Positions 17,855 to 26,076 of a stretch of 53,208 nt of DNA are shown one piece after another. The stretch covers positions 1 through 53,208 of the forward strand of contig JAIEQF010000023.1 in NCBI GenBank assembly GCA_019747895.1, given 5' to 3'. Numbering within the stretch: the stretch's first letter is position 1; every line of letters begins with the position of its first letter. The notes beneath the pieces are model-generated. The model was not told the origin of the DNA. It was given only the letters and a program-made list of their open reading frames with translations, and searched no databases. This DNA is from Chthoniobacterales bacterium (GTDB lineage: Bacteria > Verrucomicrobiota > Verrucomicrobiia > Chthoniobacterales > UBA6821). The translations under genes were made by a program, and so were the position numbers.

Positions 17855-18022
17855 CCGCAAAGAGCGCAAAGAAAAAACCTGGCGGTGACTTGCTCTCTCA
17901 AATTTACACAACTGATTTATCAAGCGAATGAGCACAAAATATCAACTAGCGAAGCTTCGTCTTTCAGTTTTTTTTGTCTTTCGTTTTTGCGTTCTTTGCG
18001 GTTAATTTTCTATCTTTTTTTG
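17853..18022. repeat. CACAAAG-family module between ispH and nnrE-nnrD
   Basis: TTAACCGCAAAGAGCGCAAA near 17850-17870 is mirrored by TTTGCGTTCTTTGCGGTTAA near 17985-18006, a near-perfect pair bounding about 115 bp of DNA with no gene. A further TTTGTTCTTTGTGGTTTAG unit lies before the nnrE ATG. Confidence 0.75.
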
Positions 18023-18045
18023 TTCTTTGTGGTTTAGATTTTTTT

Positions 18046-19677
18046 ATGATTCTGACCGTTGCCCAAATGCAAGAAGTAGAACAAGCCGCTTTTGCCCGCG
18101 GCATCAAGGCTGCTGACCTTATGGAAGAAGCCGGTGCTGGGATTGCGTGTGTGGTGGAGCAATTTTTTCCGATAGACTTCTTTCCAAACTCTACTTCTGA
18201 CGCGAATTGCGGCGTTGCTCCGGTGCTCGCGTCATCGAGTATTAGATATACACTCAGCCCCTGTGCGCCGGAGGCTCCTGGTGATTCATCGCCAGAAGCG
18301 AGTTTGGAAAGAAGTCTAATGTCAGGAACCTGCGTGGTCTATTGTGGTAAAGGCAACAATGCTGGTGATGCGCTTGTTGCAGCACGATATTTAGCTGAGT
18401 GTGGATGGAAAATTTTAGTGCGACTTTCCTTTCTTCGCGAAGAGATGGCGCCTCTTCCGCAATCGCATCTACAAACGCTCCTCCAAGAATACGATGCCAA
18501 ATGTATTGAGAAAATTTCTAAAATAGCAACCTATCCGTTGGTGCTTCTCGATGGTGTGTTGGGCATTGGCGCTCAAGGTGCACCACGTGGTCCTTTGGCA
18601 ACGTTCATCGAAGAAATGAATAAGTTGCGTCGGGAGTGTGGGGCATTCACTGTGGCTGTCGATTTGCCGTCGGGACTTGATCTCACAACGGGCGTTCCTT
18701 CCGAATGTTGTGTGGAAGCCGATCTGACGGTGACGATTGCTTATGCGAAAACAGGATTGTTAGCGGATACAGCGACCAACAATGTTGGACGTCTGGCAGT
18801 GGTGCCATTGACTGAATTGAAATCAAGCGAGGGAGATGAGGGCTCACTAATTACTCCGAAGCTTTTGCAAGCATCGCTTCCTTCACGTTCTTTTGATGTT
18901 CATAAAGGAATGTTTGGGCATGTTGGTATCATTGCTGGATCGCGTGGCTATCTTGGGGCTGCACGTCTTGCCGCTACAGCTGCTCTCCATGCTGGGGCTG
19001 GTCTTGTAACGCTTTATGGTTTGCCTGAGACCTATGAATTACTTGCTGTCTCAGTGCCGCCTGAGGTGATGGTAAAGCCGATTGCTTGTTACACTGATGT
19101 TCTCTTGGAATCACTGCATGCGCTTGTAATTGGCCCAGGGCTTGGATTGCAGTATCATAGTGAAATTTTAGAAATTATAGAAAAAGCAACTATTCCATGT
19201 CTCATCGATGCTGATGCGCTCAATGCTTTGGCTAGAGAAATGCCAAGCTTGTTGAAAGCGCACGGCCCTCGTTTGGTCACGCCGCATCCAGGAGAAATGG
19301 AGCGACTCTTTCCGCGTCAAGATCGCACACGTGTTGCATGGGCTACTGATTTTGTGGAAAAATATTCGGTGACTTTGTTGCTCAAAGGAGCTCGTACGAT
19401 TATTGCAGAACAAAAACAACCACTTGTCTACAACACGACAGGAAATCCCGGCATGGCCGCTGGCGGGATGGGAGATGTTTTGAGTGGAGTAGCAGCAGCA
19501 TTTTTAGCGGCCGGCCATCAACCACGTGAAGCTGCAATGCTTGGAGCCTGGCTCTGCGGGCATGCTGCGGAGTTATCGATTTTTCAAGGAACCGCTTCGC
19601 AAGAATCACTTGTGGCGAGTGATATCATTAATAATTTAGGGAGAGCGATGAAAAATTTGAGAGCGGGAGTGTTTTAA
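18046..19677 (+). CDS. nnrED: Bifunctional NAD(P)H-hydrate epimerase / dehydratase with in-frame P element
   Basis: A 543-residue nicotinamide-repair enzyme. The N-terminal epimerase (about 1-270) shows MILTVAQMQEVEQAAFARG, LMEEAGAGIA and VVYCGKGNNAGDALVAARYL. The C-terminal ADP-dependent dehydratase (about 280-543) shows HKGMFGHVGIIAGSRGYLGA, GPGLGLQ, DADALNAL, VTPHPGEMERL and NPGMAAGGMGDVLSGV. The start at 18046 matches the family start; the longer frame upstream is low-complexity. Residues about 43-91 are a P element inserted between FFPI and SGTCVVY, an early surface position of the epimerase. The rest is intact, so the protein is probably functional. Confidence 0.93.
   Translation: MILTVAQMQEVEQAAFARGIKAADLMEEAGAGIACVVEQFFPIDFFPNSTSDANCGVAPVLASSSIRYTLSPCAPEAPGDSSPEASLERSLMSGTCVVYCGKGNNAGDALVAARYLAECGWKILVRLSFLREEMAPLPQSHLQTLLQEYDAKCIEKISKIATYPLVLLDGVLGIGAQGAPRGPLATFIEEMNKLRRECGAFTVAVDLPSGLDLTTGVPSECCVEADLTVTIAYAKTGLLADTATNNVGRLAVVPLTELKSSEGDEGSLITPKLLQASLPSRSFDVHKGMFGHVGIIAGSRGYLGAARLAATAALHAGAGLVTLYGLPETYELLAVSVPPEVMVKPIACYTDVLLESLHALVIGPGLGLQYHSEILEIIEKATIPCLIDADALNALAREMPSLLKAHGPRLVTPHPGEMERLFPRQDRTRVAWATDFVEKYSVTLLLKGARTIIAEQKQPLVYNTTGNPGMAAGGMGDVLSGVAAAFLAAGHQPREAAMLGAWLCGHAAELSIFQGTASQESLVASDIINNLGRAMKNLRAGVF
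18174..18317. repeat. P element copy 4, in frame inside nnrE-nnrD (144 bp)
   Basis: Left arm AGACTTCTTTCCAAACTC (18174-18191) is perfectly mirrored by GAGTTTGGAAAGAAGTCT (18300-18317). Inside lie CTTCTG and CAGAAG and the shared core. Its length of 144 bp is 48 codons with no stop. The outer 18-bp arms are unique to this locus. Confidence 0.9.
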
Positions 19678-19680
19678 AAA

Positions 19681-19974
19681 AAGAATTCACCACAAACGTA
19701 CAGCCGGCCGGGCGGCCGCTGGCCAAAATGCCGAAGGCAGCCCCGCAAGGGGCGAGCTCGTGGGCACGAGCGAGTTGCAACTCAAATGCCGCTTTCAGCG
19801 GCAACGCAGAGAACACAAAATAAATTTTTTAATAAAAAAAATTTAAGATTTTGAGAATATAAATGCAGACAAAATTGAAGAAGGATTTCTGCTATAACAC
19901 TTAGATTTTTTCTATAGAAAAAATCTTTTTGTGATCTTTGTTTGCGGCTTTAGCCGCTTTGTAATCTTTGTGGT
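19681..19974. repeat. CACAAAG-family module with a nested GC-rich element
   Basis: The module begins GAATTCACCACAAA and ends TTTGTAATCTTTGTGG, mirrored arms of the D family. Between them AACACAAAATAAATTTTTT has a mirrored T-rich partner near 19920. A GC-rich repeat of about 85 bp (19696-19779) interrupts the left arm. The 445-bp gap between nnrE-nnrD and the histidine kinase holds only this module and a family B element; no gene is seen. Confidence 0.7.
19696..19779. repeat. GC-rich nested repeat (family G), copy 1
   Basis: GCCGCTGG, GGCAGCC, CCGCAAGG and GCACGAGCGAGTTGCA match in order the segment at 29309-29391. Both copies interrupt another repeat. It is much more GC-rich than its surroundings and contains several small inverted pairs. 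Confidence 0.7.
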
Positions 19975-20140
19975 TATAGTCAAATTACTTAGAACTTACA
20001 AGCAACTGACTTGTCCTTTTTAGGAAAAGACTGCGTTCTCATCCCGTCACGTTATCGTTTAGATAGCGCTCGGTCTTCGGCCTGGCCTTTTCTAAAAATT
20101 CCTGCGTTCTTCCCTGTAATTTCTAAGTAATTTGACTATA
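19975..20140. repeat. Family B MITE-like element, complete copy (166 bp)
   Basis: Inverted termini TATAGTCAAATTACTTAGAA (19975-19994) and the matching complement at 20121-20140. It is nearly identical to 39739-39904 and to the truncated copy at 1-74. The right terminus supplies the last three codons and the stop of the neighbouring histidine kinase. It has no coding capacity. Confidence 0.9.
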
Positions 20141-21319
20141 AATCTTCTTCCCTTCTTCCTCCCTTGCCGGCAAAAACCTCGCGCGACGATCTTGACGAGG
20201 CAAGCGAATCGTGAAGACGAGTCCCTTTCCCTCGGCGCTTTCCAGCATGATTTCACCGCCATGGGCTCGAACGACTCGTTGAACGACGAGGAGACCAAGC
20301 CCATTGCCATCGCTCTTGGTTGTAAAATAAGGTTGAAAAATTTTATCAAACTGATCGGTTGAAATGCCGCCACCCGTATCACCAATGCTGATCCAGAGAT
20401 GGGTTTCATCGGACCCGGTGATAACTCGTAATGCACCTCCTTCTTTCATCGCTTGAAAACTATTGCGGATGATGTTGTAAAGGGCTTGCTTGAATTGATC
20501 GCGATCCAACAAAAGCGGAGGTAAATTTTTTTCAAGAGCTAGGTCCAGTTCAATATTACGATTTTTAATCTCTTGCTTTAAAAAAGAGAGCACTTCTAAA
20601 GTAACACTATTTAATTCTTCCATCTTCAATTGCAATGGAAGTGGGCGCATCGCTTTCAAAAATTGGGTGATGATTTGATCCAGACGAGTGACTTCATTGC
20701 TGGCAATGGAAAGAGAATGTTGCAGTTCTTCTCGTTGTTCTTTGGGAAGCTTTGCCAGACGTCGCTCTAGAAGTTGAAGGTGGATGGTGAGGGAGTTGAG
20801 GGGATTTCCAATTTCATGCGCCACCTCGGAAGCTAATAATGTCGCAACCGAAGAGCGTTCGGTGGCAAGGGCCTCTTCTGTCTGACGTCGAGTGTTTGTG
20901 ATGTCGCGCAAGATGATGGTTCGTCCTGCTAGTGTTCGCACATACGATTCATTCTCATCACTCATGAGGGGAGCCACATAAAAATTGAGAAACCGATGTT
21001 CAGGATAAAAAACTTCCAGGTCGCGACTAAGGACTTCATGAGCATGAGTCATGAAGTCGAGTGATAATCCAGGAACAATGTCTGATAGAATCTTGCCAAT
21101 ATTTTCTGGACCATGAAGACCGAAAAATTCACACGCGGCACGGTTGAGGTAGATGATGCGACCTTGTGGGTCAGTAACAATGATTCCTTCGAGCAGAGAA
21201 TTAAAAATTGTTTCCAAAAAACCACGATCCCGTGCAAGGTCTTGCAGGTACTGACTGATCTCGTGAGGTGGGACGAGTCTGATTCTCTCAATCAGTTTAT
21301 CTAAAAATCCTTGTTTCAT
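20123..21319 (-). CDS. PAS-domain sensor histidine kinase (NtrB/AtoS type)
   Basis: A 398-residue kinase. PAS domain at about 35-145 (ETIFNSLLEGIIVTDPQGRIIYLNRAA), HisKA with phospho-acceptor His168 in EVAHEIGNPLNSL, N-box NIIRNSFQAM, G1 GDTGGGIS, and G2 GNGLGLLVV. There is no membrane segment, so it senses a cytoplasmic signal. The H-box sequence and arrangement fit the group that partners sigma-54-type response regulators, but no regulator gene is adjacent. The C-terminal residues YSQIT and the stop codon are supplied by the terminus of a family B element, so the original C-terminus may have been a few residues different. Confidence 0.88.
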   Translation of the reverse strand: MKQGFLDKLIERIRLVPPHEISQYLQDLARDRGFLETIFNSLLEGIIVTDPQGRIIYLNRAACEFFGLHGPENIGKILSDIVPGLSLDFMTHAHEVLSRDLEVFYPEHRFLNFYVAPLMSDENESYVRTLAGRTIILRDITNTRRQTEEALATERSSVATLLASEVAHEIGNPLNSLTIHLQLLERRLAKLPKEQREELQHSLSIASNEVTRLDQIITQFLKAMRPLPLQLKMEELNSVTLEVLSFLKQEIKNRNIELDLALEKNLPPLLLDRDQFKQALYNIIRNSFQAMKEGGALRVITGSDETHLWISIGDTGGGISTDQFDKIFQPYFTTKSDGNGLGLLVVQRVVRAHGGEIMLESAEGKGLVFTIRLPRQDRRARFLPAREEEGKKIYSQIT

Positions 21320-21360
21320 GAGCTTATTTGGAAATTTGTAGTTATCAGCGTAGTTGAAGC

Positions 21361-21590
21361 AAGAAGAAATTCACTACAAAGATCACAAAGCCGCTTTCAG
21401 CGGCACACAAAGAGCACAAAATAAAATTTTTTTACAAAAAAATTTTAGCCTTTGAAAATGACAAGTACAAATAAAGTTGAAAATTTGAAAAATTCTCATT
21501 GTAAAGAATTGAAAGAAAAAATCTTTTGTGTCCTTTGTGTTGTCGCCGTAGGCGACATTTGTGATCTTTGTGGTGAATTCTTTTTTAACT
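21361..21590. repeat. CACAAAG-family module between pepF and the histidine kinase
   Basis: Left arm near 21368-21425 (TTCACTACAAAGATCACAAA, then GCCGCTTTCAGCGGC and ACAAAGAGCACAAAA) is mirrored at 21510-21585 (TTTTGTGTCCTTTGTGT, GTCGCCGTAGGCGAC, TTTGTGATCTTTGTGGTGAA). The small GC hairpins in each arm differ in sequence yet occupy the same position. About 85 bp of unrelated DNA lies in the centre. Confidence 0.75.
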
Positions 21591-23386
21591 TAGCACAAAA
21601 GCCCCTCTAGCTCTTTCACGCGTCGTTCAAAAAGATCGAGCGTCGTATCAACAGGAGCTGCGGTTTTCATGTCGACGCCGGCGGCCTGCAGTGTCTCGAT
21701 CGGGAAACGGCTTCCTCCGCTGCGCAAGAAGTCGAGGTAGCGCTCATGATTTCCTGTTTTGAGAACTTCTGTAGCAAGGGTGACTGCTGCTGAGATGCCG
21801 GTGGCATATTGATAAACATAAAAGGCATTGTAAAAATGAGGGATGCGGAGACATTCCAGTTCCAACGCTTCGTCGATGACCACACCAGGGCCAAAATAAG
21901 CATCCAAGAGCGTGCGATACGTTTTTCTAAAAAAGTCGAGCGTGAGGGCCTCGCCAGCTTCTTCGGCAGCGTGAGTGATTTTTTCAAACTCAGCGAACAT
22001 CGTCTGACGAAACACCGTGCCGCGAAGGTCATCGATTTGACGATTGATGATGTAAGCCCGCATCATCCGATCTTCTGTCGTGTTCAGGAGATGTTCCGTG
22101 AGCAAAACTTCGTTAAAAGTCGATGCAACTTCTGCTAAGAAGATTGGGTAGTGATAATTTTGGAATGTTTGAGTCTTACGCGCATACCACGTATGCATCG
22201 AGTGCCCAGCCTCATGAGCTAAGGTGTAGATGTCAGAAAAAACATCAGCTTTATAATTCATCAAGATGTAAGGAGGTCCTTGATAAGCTCCCGCAGAGAA
22301 GGCTCCGCTCCGCTTGCCTTTATTTTCGTAGCGATCGCACCAACGTTCTTGATTGAGTCCACGTGCCAAGGCTTGTGTGTACTCATTTCCGAGCGGATGA
22401 AGGGATGCTAGGACGCGTTCTGTCGCTTCATCAAAAGAAACATTGCTTTGTACCGAAGCAACGAGAGGGGCATAAGTGTCGTAGACATGAAGGTCAGGAA
22501 GTCCGAACACGCGTCGACGTAGTTCGTAATAACGAAACAAAACATCGCGACGCGAGCGAACAGCAGTGATTAAGTTGTCATAGACAGAAAGTGGAACATC
22601 ATCATCAAAGAGCGCTTCCTCTAGTGCTGAAGGATAGTTGCGGGCACGAGCATGAAAGACATCGCCTTTAATCGAGCTGGCGAGCGAGCTGGCGAGCGTG
22701 TAACGATGATCAGAAAATTCTTGGTAAAATTTTTCAAAAGCTTCTTTGCGGACTTTACGATCGGGACGTTGCAAGAGGGAACTGAAGCTGCTTTGAGTTA
22801 ATGTTATTTCGCGACCTTGATCGTCACGTACCGTTCCAAAAGTCATATCGACATTGGTCAGCTGTGAAAAAGTTTCACTATGCCCATCAATCGTTGAGCC
22901 GCATAAGGCCAGCAAACGTTCTTCGCGATCGCTCAGAGTGTGAGGACGCTGACGACGAAGGCGTTCTAGTGGGATGGTCCACTCTTTTAGCAAAGGATCG
23001 GCAAGAAAATGAGCAAAGGTTTTATCATCGATGGCCTGAATTTCAGGAGCAATGAAGGAAGAGACTTCTTCGATTTTAGTGATCAATGATTGAAAGCGCC
23101 CCTCTCGTTCGAGTGATGGCGTGCTGCTGCTATCCTCGGAGACTCGCAGGCTGGCATATTGCGAAAGCTGTTCAATCGATTGATTCAGTTTTTTTTGATA
23201 TTCCAAAAGATTGAGGAGTTCTTGTGCGGATTTTCCAAGGCATCTTCGAAAATCAGCAAGAGCAGGATAGAGCTTCGAAAGCTCTTGGAATGAGGCTTCC
23301 CAGGCTTGATCTGTTACAAAGAGTGGAGTGAGGTCCCAAGTGTCAGCAAGAGAGACTTCGTGGCGTGAGAGAAGAGTGAAAGACAT
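21590..23386 (-). CDS. pepF: Oligoendopeptidase F (M3B metallopeptidase)
   Basis: A 598-residue cytoplasmic zinc peptidase. The zinc site is HEAGH in TLAHEAGHSMHTWY, with the downstream glutamate in FLAEVASTFNEVLL; further family motifs are NYPSALEEALFDDDVP and AYQGPPYILMNYK. It degrades medium-length peptides. I chose ATG 23386 (MSFTLLSRHEVSLADTWDL), which matches the family start; the frame extends to a TTG at 23455, but that extra segment includes a CPREDGDPS stretch encoded by a genomic palindromic repeat at 23399-23425. Length is then normal for the family. Confidence 0.93.
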   Translation of the reverse strand: MSFTLLSRHEVSLADTWDLTPLFVTDQAWEASFQELSKLYPALADFRRCLGKSAQELLNLLEYQKKLNQSIEQLSQYASLRVSEDSSSTPSLEREGRFQSLITKIEEVSSFIAPEIQAIDDKTFAHFLADPLLKEWTIPLERLRRQRPHTLSDREERLLALCGSTIDGHSETFSQLTNVDMTFGTVRDDQGREITLTQSSFSSLLQRPDRKVRKEAFEKFYQEFSDHRYTLASSLASSIKGDVFHARARNYPSALEEALFDDDVPLSVYDNLITAVRSRRDVLFRYYELRRRVFGLPDLHVYDTYAPLVASVQSNVSFDEATERVLASLHPLGNEYTQALARGLNQERWCDRYENKGKRSGAFSAGAYQGPPYILMNYKADVFSDIYTLAHEAGHSMHTWYARKTQTFQNYHYPIFLAEVASTFNEVLLTEHLLNTTEDRMMRAYIINRQIDDLRGTVFRQTMFAEFEKITHAAEEAGEALTLDFFRKTYRTLLDAYFGPGVVIDEALELECLRIPHFYNAFYVYQYATGISAAVTLATEVLKTGNHERYLDFLRSGGSRFPIETLQAAGVDMKTAAPVDTTLDLFERRVKELEGLLC

Positions 23387-23484
23387 AAAAGGAGAGGATG
23401 GATCCCCATCTTCGCGGGGACAAGGGTTGAAGTTTTGAATTTCAATTTTGGACAAGAATTGAAATTAGAGTAGTTTAATATTCT

Positions 23485-25983
23485 ATGGGTTCCTTAGAAA
23501 GTTTAAAAACAATTGCAGGCTATCGAGAAAATCCTGAGGGGGGATATCTATCCAAATCAACTTTTGGTATTGGTACAAGCCGGGCTTTGACGGTGGCGAA
23601 GAATGGAGAAGGCAAAACTACGATTGCTGTTGCCCCGCGTTCTTTTTTTGGACGCTTGTTTGCTTGGCTAGTTCCTTATCGAGGAGGTGCTACGGCAGCA
23701 GACTATATTCAACAAAACAACTTGAAGAAAGCTATTGAAGAACACCTTGTGAAAGCTGGGATGAATACCAACCAAGCAAAACATATTGTCGAACAAGTTG
23801 TCGGTGACAATCCTCAGCGGGCCATTACAAGAAGCGACCTGCGCCAGATTATTGGAAAGGCAAAAAATGCACTCGCAGCAAAGCCATCCTTGCCTCAAGA
23901 AAAGAGCATGGTAACGAGTAGCTCTTCATCAACTTTAGCAGAAACTAGCAGCTCCGTTGTTTCGGAAGAGGGATTTGTTTCAGAAGAAGATTTGATTTTT
24001 AGAGCTGTTGATCCTCAAGCTGAGCAAAAAGCAAAAGAGCTTATTGATGTTTCTAAATCGTTATTAAAACAAATAATTTTTGATCCTAAGGAAGTTTTTG
24101 AGTTGCGAAAAAGAGTGGAGCGGCAACGAACAAAAGTTGAAGTCTATTTCTATAAATGTTCTCCAGGTAGCAAAGTTGAACAGAGCTTGGATAAATTAGA
24201 GAAAAAATTGGGGACATCATTGAGTCCTGAAGGAGAAGACAAACTTGTGTTGCCTCCTAAAATGCTGCTGCAACTTGGAGAGCAGCGAGATCATTTGATC
24301 GTTAAAGAAAAAATGCTTTCTGACTATTTGAAGAGAGATCCTTTTAACGACAAAAATGTTCACTATTCTCGAAGAATTTATGCAGAAGCAGCAAAATTGG
24401 TGTTTGAAAAGAAGTTTGATGAAATTAATGAGAGTCAGCGCGAAGGCTTAAAAAGCGATTTTCAAGCGTGGTATCAAGCAGAAGTGGATTCGTATGAGGC
24501 AGCTGATCCCACGAAGCGTTCTCAGGAGCCAGATTTTTATCTGAACAAAACAAATCCAGAAAATCCTTTGGTGAAGTACAGTGCTTTGCGAGCAGCTCAA
24601 AAATTAAGTGAGCTATTGCCAGAGGCAATTTCAGAATCAGCAGTCAAGCAAGCAGCAAGCGAGGTAATGAATGAACATCTGGATTGGGAAAAGGTGGAGA
24701 GTGATATGGTTTTTTCACTTGGAGAAAAAACAGGATCTTACTCTCAAGTCTCAACACCGCTCAGTAAGAGCGAAACGGCTGTGGGAGGTGATTTGCGCGA
24801 GCAAGGCATCCTCGGAATGATACCATCTGTTCGTGATAATGGACGTGCTCCTACCAACGCAAGGCTGACGCAATTATTCAAAATGGAATATGTGGTCAAT
24901 CCTCATACCGGCGAGAGAGAAGAAAAAAAAGTTCTTCTCCACGAGCGGCAGCAGCACGGTATTAATGATCACTTTGCAATTCAAGATCCACGGGAGCGTC
25001 ATAAAGCAAATGTCAACTCCATGAAACAGCTGGTCCAAAGCGGAGCAGAAGCTGATAAGGCTTTCATTCAAGATGCCATTGCTCATCCTACAGAAGAGCA
25101 TCAAGTTTTTTATATTAACACGAATCTCACGACTCCAACATGGACTCCGCGAGGAAATAAAAATAATGAAGAAGCTTATTCTCGGCATCAAGGAGCTGCG
25201 ATGAGAGCTATCGAAGAGGTTCAAACTTTTTCCGTGCTCAATCCTGATAACTTGGAGGAACGAGCTGATATTAATTTAAAAGTCACTTGTATCGATTTTC
25301 GTTTTCCCGTGAATTATGCCATTAGTTCTTTTTCTGAAGATAAAAGGTCTATCGATCCAGGGATGGTTTTTGCTTGGCCGGCATTAAAGGCTCACAATGA
25401 AGGAGAGTTTAAAAAACTTTTTGGAAGTCTTGATGATAAAGCTCCAATTGGGGGAATCATGGAGTCGACTTATCAACAATTAGAAGGAAAAGTAAACTCT
25501 GGAGATGAAGGCGCTATCGAGCTTAAAACGGAAATCGATCAGCAAATAACATATGTTCGCAATATGTTTCGCACTGAGGCCTACAAAACAGCAGGAGAAG
25601 ATCGCTTTAAAATGCCACGACACATTGATCTTCTCGTGAATGCGTTTCGACAAGCTTCAGAGCTAGTCGATGATCATCAAGTTCGTGTTGTGAATGCAGG
25701 CGGTTGCATGAGTGGAAAAGATCGTGAAGGAGTGGCCAATGCTGAGAATGAAGCAGCTGTGATCATTCAAGATCTTGGAGGGAAAGTTGAGCCTGGTGAA
25801 GGTGGCCGTTATGATGAGGAGACACAAGCCATCTATGATAGTTGCATGACTGGTGTTGTTCACAATACACGACAAGTCACTGGTATTGGTGGAAGCAAAA
25901 ATGCTGAGGAGATTGCTAATCAAATGAGTGATCCTCATGCGATAGCTTATGCGAAGGGGGGAGCTAAATTTGTTGCGGCGTAA
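23485..25983 (+). CDS. SopB/IpgD-like inositol phosphate phosphatase, candidate host-directed effector
   Basis: An 832-residue protein with no signal peptide. Near the C-terminus NAGGCMSGKDREG carries a CX5R phosphatase loop (Cys741, Arg747) very close to the CKSGKDRTG of Salmonella SopB and Shigella IpgD. A second SopB-type motif lies upstream as FRFPVNYAIS (PVN at 608-610), and downstream VVHNTRQVTGIGGSKNAEE parallels the SopB segment with NTGGAGNK. Residues about 50-120 look like a small helical domain, then a Ser-rich linker and long helices. In SopB this chemistry dephosphorylates host phosphoinositides. Substrate and secretion route here are inferred; no secretion genes specific to effectors are nearby. 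Confidence 0.7.
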   Translation: MGSLESLKTIAGYRENPEGGYLSKSTFGIGTSRALTVAKNGEGKTTIAVAPRSFFGRLFAWLVPYRGGATAADYIQQNNLKKAIEEHLVKAGMNTNQAKHIVEQVVGDNPQRAITRSDLRQIIGKAKNALAAKPSLPQEKSMVTSSSSSTLAETSSSVVSEEGFVSEEDLIFRAVDPQAEQKAKELIDVSKSLLKQIIFDPKEVFELRKRVERQRTKVEVYFYKCSPGSKVEQSLDKLEKKLGTSLSPEGEDKLVLPPKMLLQLGEQRDHLIVKEKMLSDYLKRDPFNDKNVHYSRRIYAEAAKLVFEKKFDEINESQREGLKSDFQAWYQAEVDSYEAADPTKRSQEPDFYLNKTNPENPLVKYSALRAAQKLSELLPEAISESAVKQAASEVMNEHLDWEKVESDMVFSLGEKTGSYSQVSTPLSKSETAVGGDLREQGILGMIPSVRDNGRAPTNARLTQLFKMEYVVNPHTGEREEKKVLLHERQQHGINDHFAIQDPRERHKANVNSMKQLVQSGAEADKAFIQDAIAHPTEEHQVFYINTNLTTPTWTPRGNKNNEEAYSRHQGAAMRAIEEVQTFSVLNPDNLEERADINLKVTCIDFRFPVNYAISSFSEDKRSIDPGMVFAWPALKAHNEGEFKKLFGSLDDKAPIGGIMESTYQQLEGKVNSGDEGAIELKTEIDQQITYVRNMFRTEAYKTAGEDRFKMPRHIDLLVNAFRQASELVDDHQVRVVNAGGCMSGKDREGVANAENEAAVIIQDLGGKVEPGEGGRYDEETQAIYDSCMTGVVHNTRQVTGIGGSKNAEEIANQMSDPHAIAYAKGGAKFVAA

Positions 25984-26012
25984 CGTCATTCCTGCGTCCG
26001 CAGAAATGACGT
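25983..26012. repeat. GTCATTCC-type short palindrome
   Basis: CGTCATTCCTGCG and CGCAGAAATGACG form a hairpin immediately after the stop of the phosphatase gene. It belongs to the widespread class of GTCATTCC...GGAATGAC palindromes seen again at 36113-36140, 36256-36283 and 40010-40030, and could act in 3'-end formation. Confidence 0.65.
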
Positions 26013-26076
26013 CTGGGGTGTAGCGATTGTTAATTTTAAAAATCCAATATGATATTTTAGTGGATAATTATTTTTC

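Noticed and set aside
23485-25983. Possible carbonic anhydrase, from a VTCIDFRFPV-like segment
   Set aside because: The zinc-binding Cys/His pattern is absent, and the CX5R loop and its neighbours match SopB/IpgD much better.
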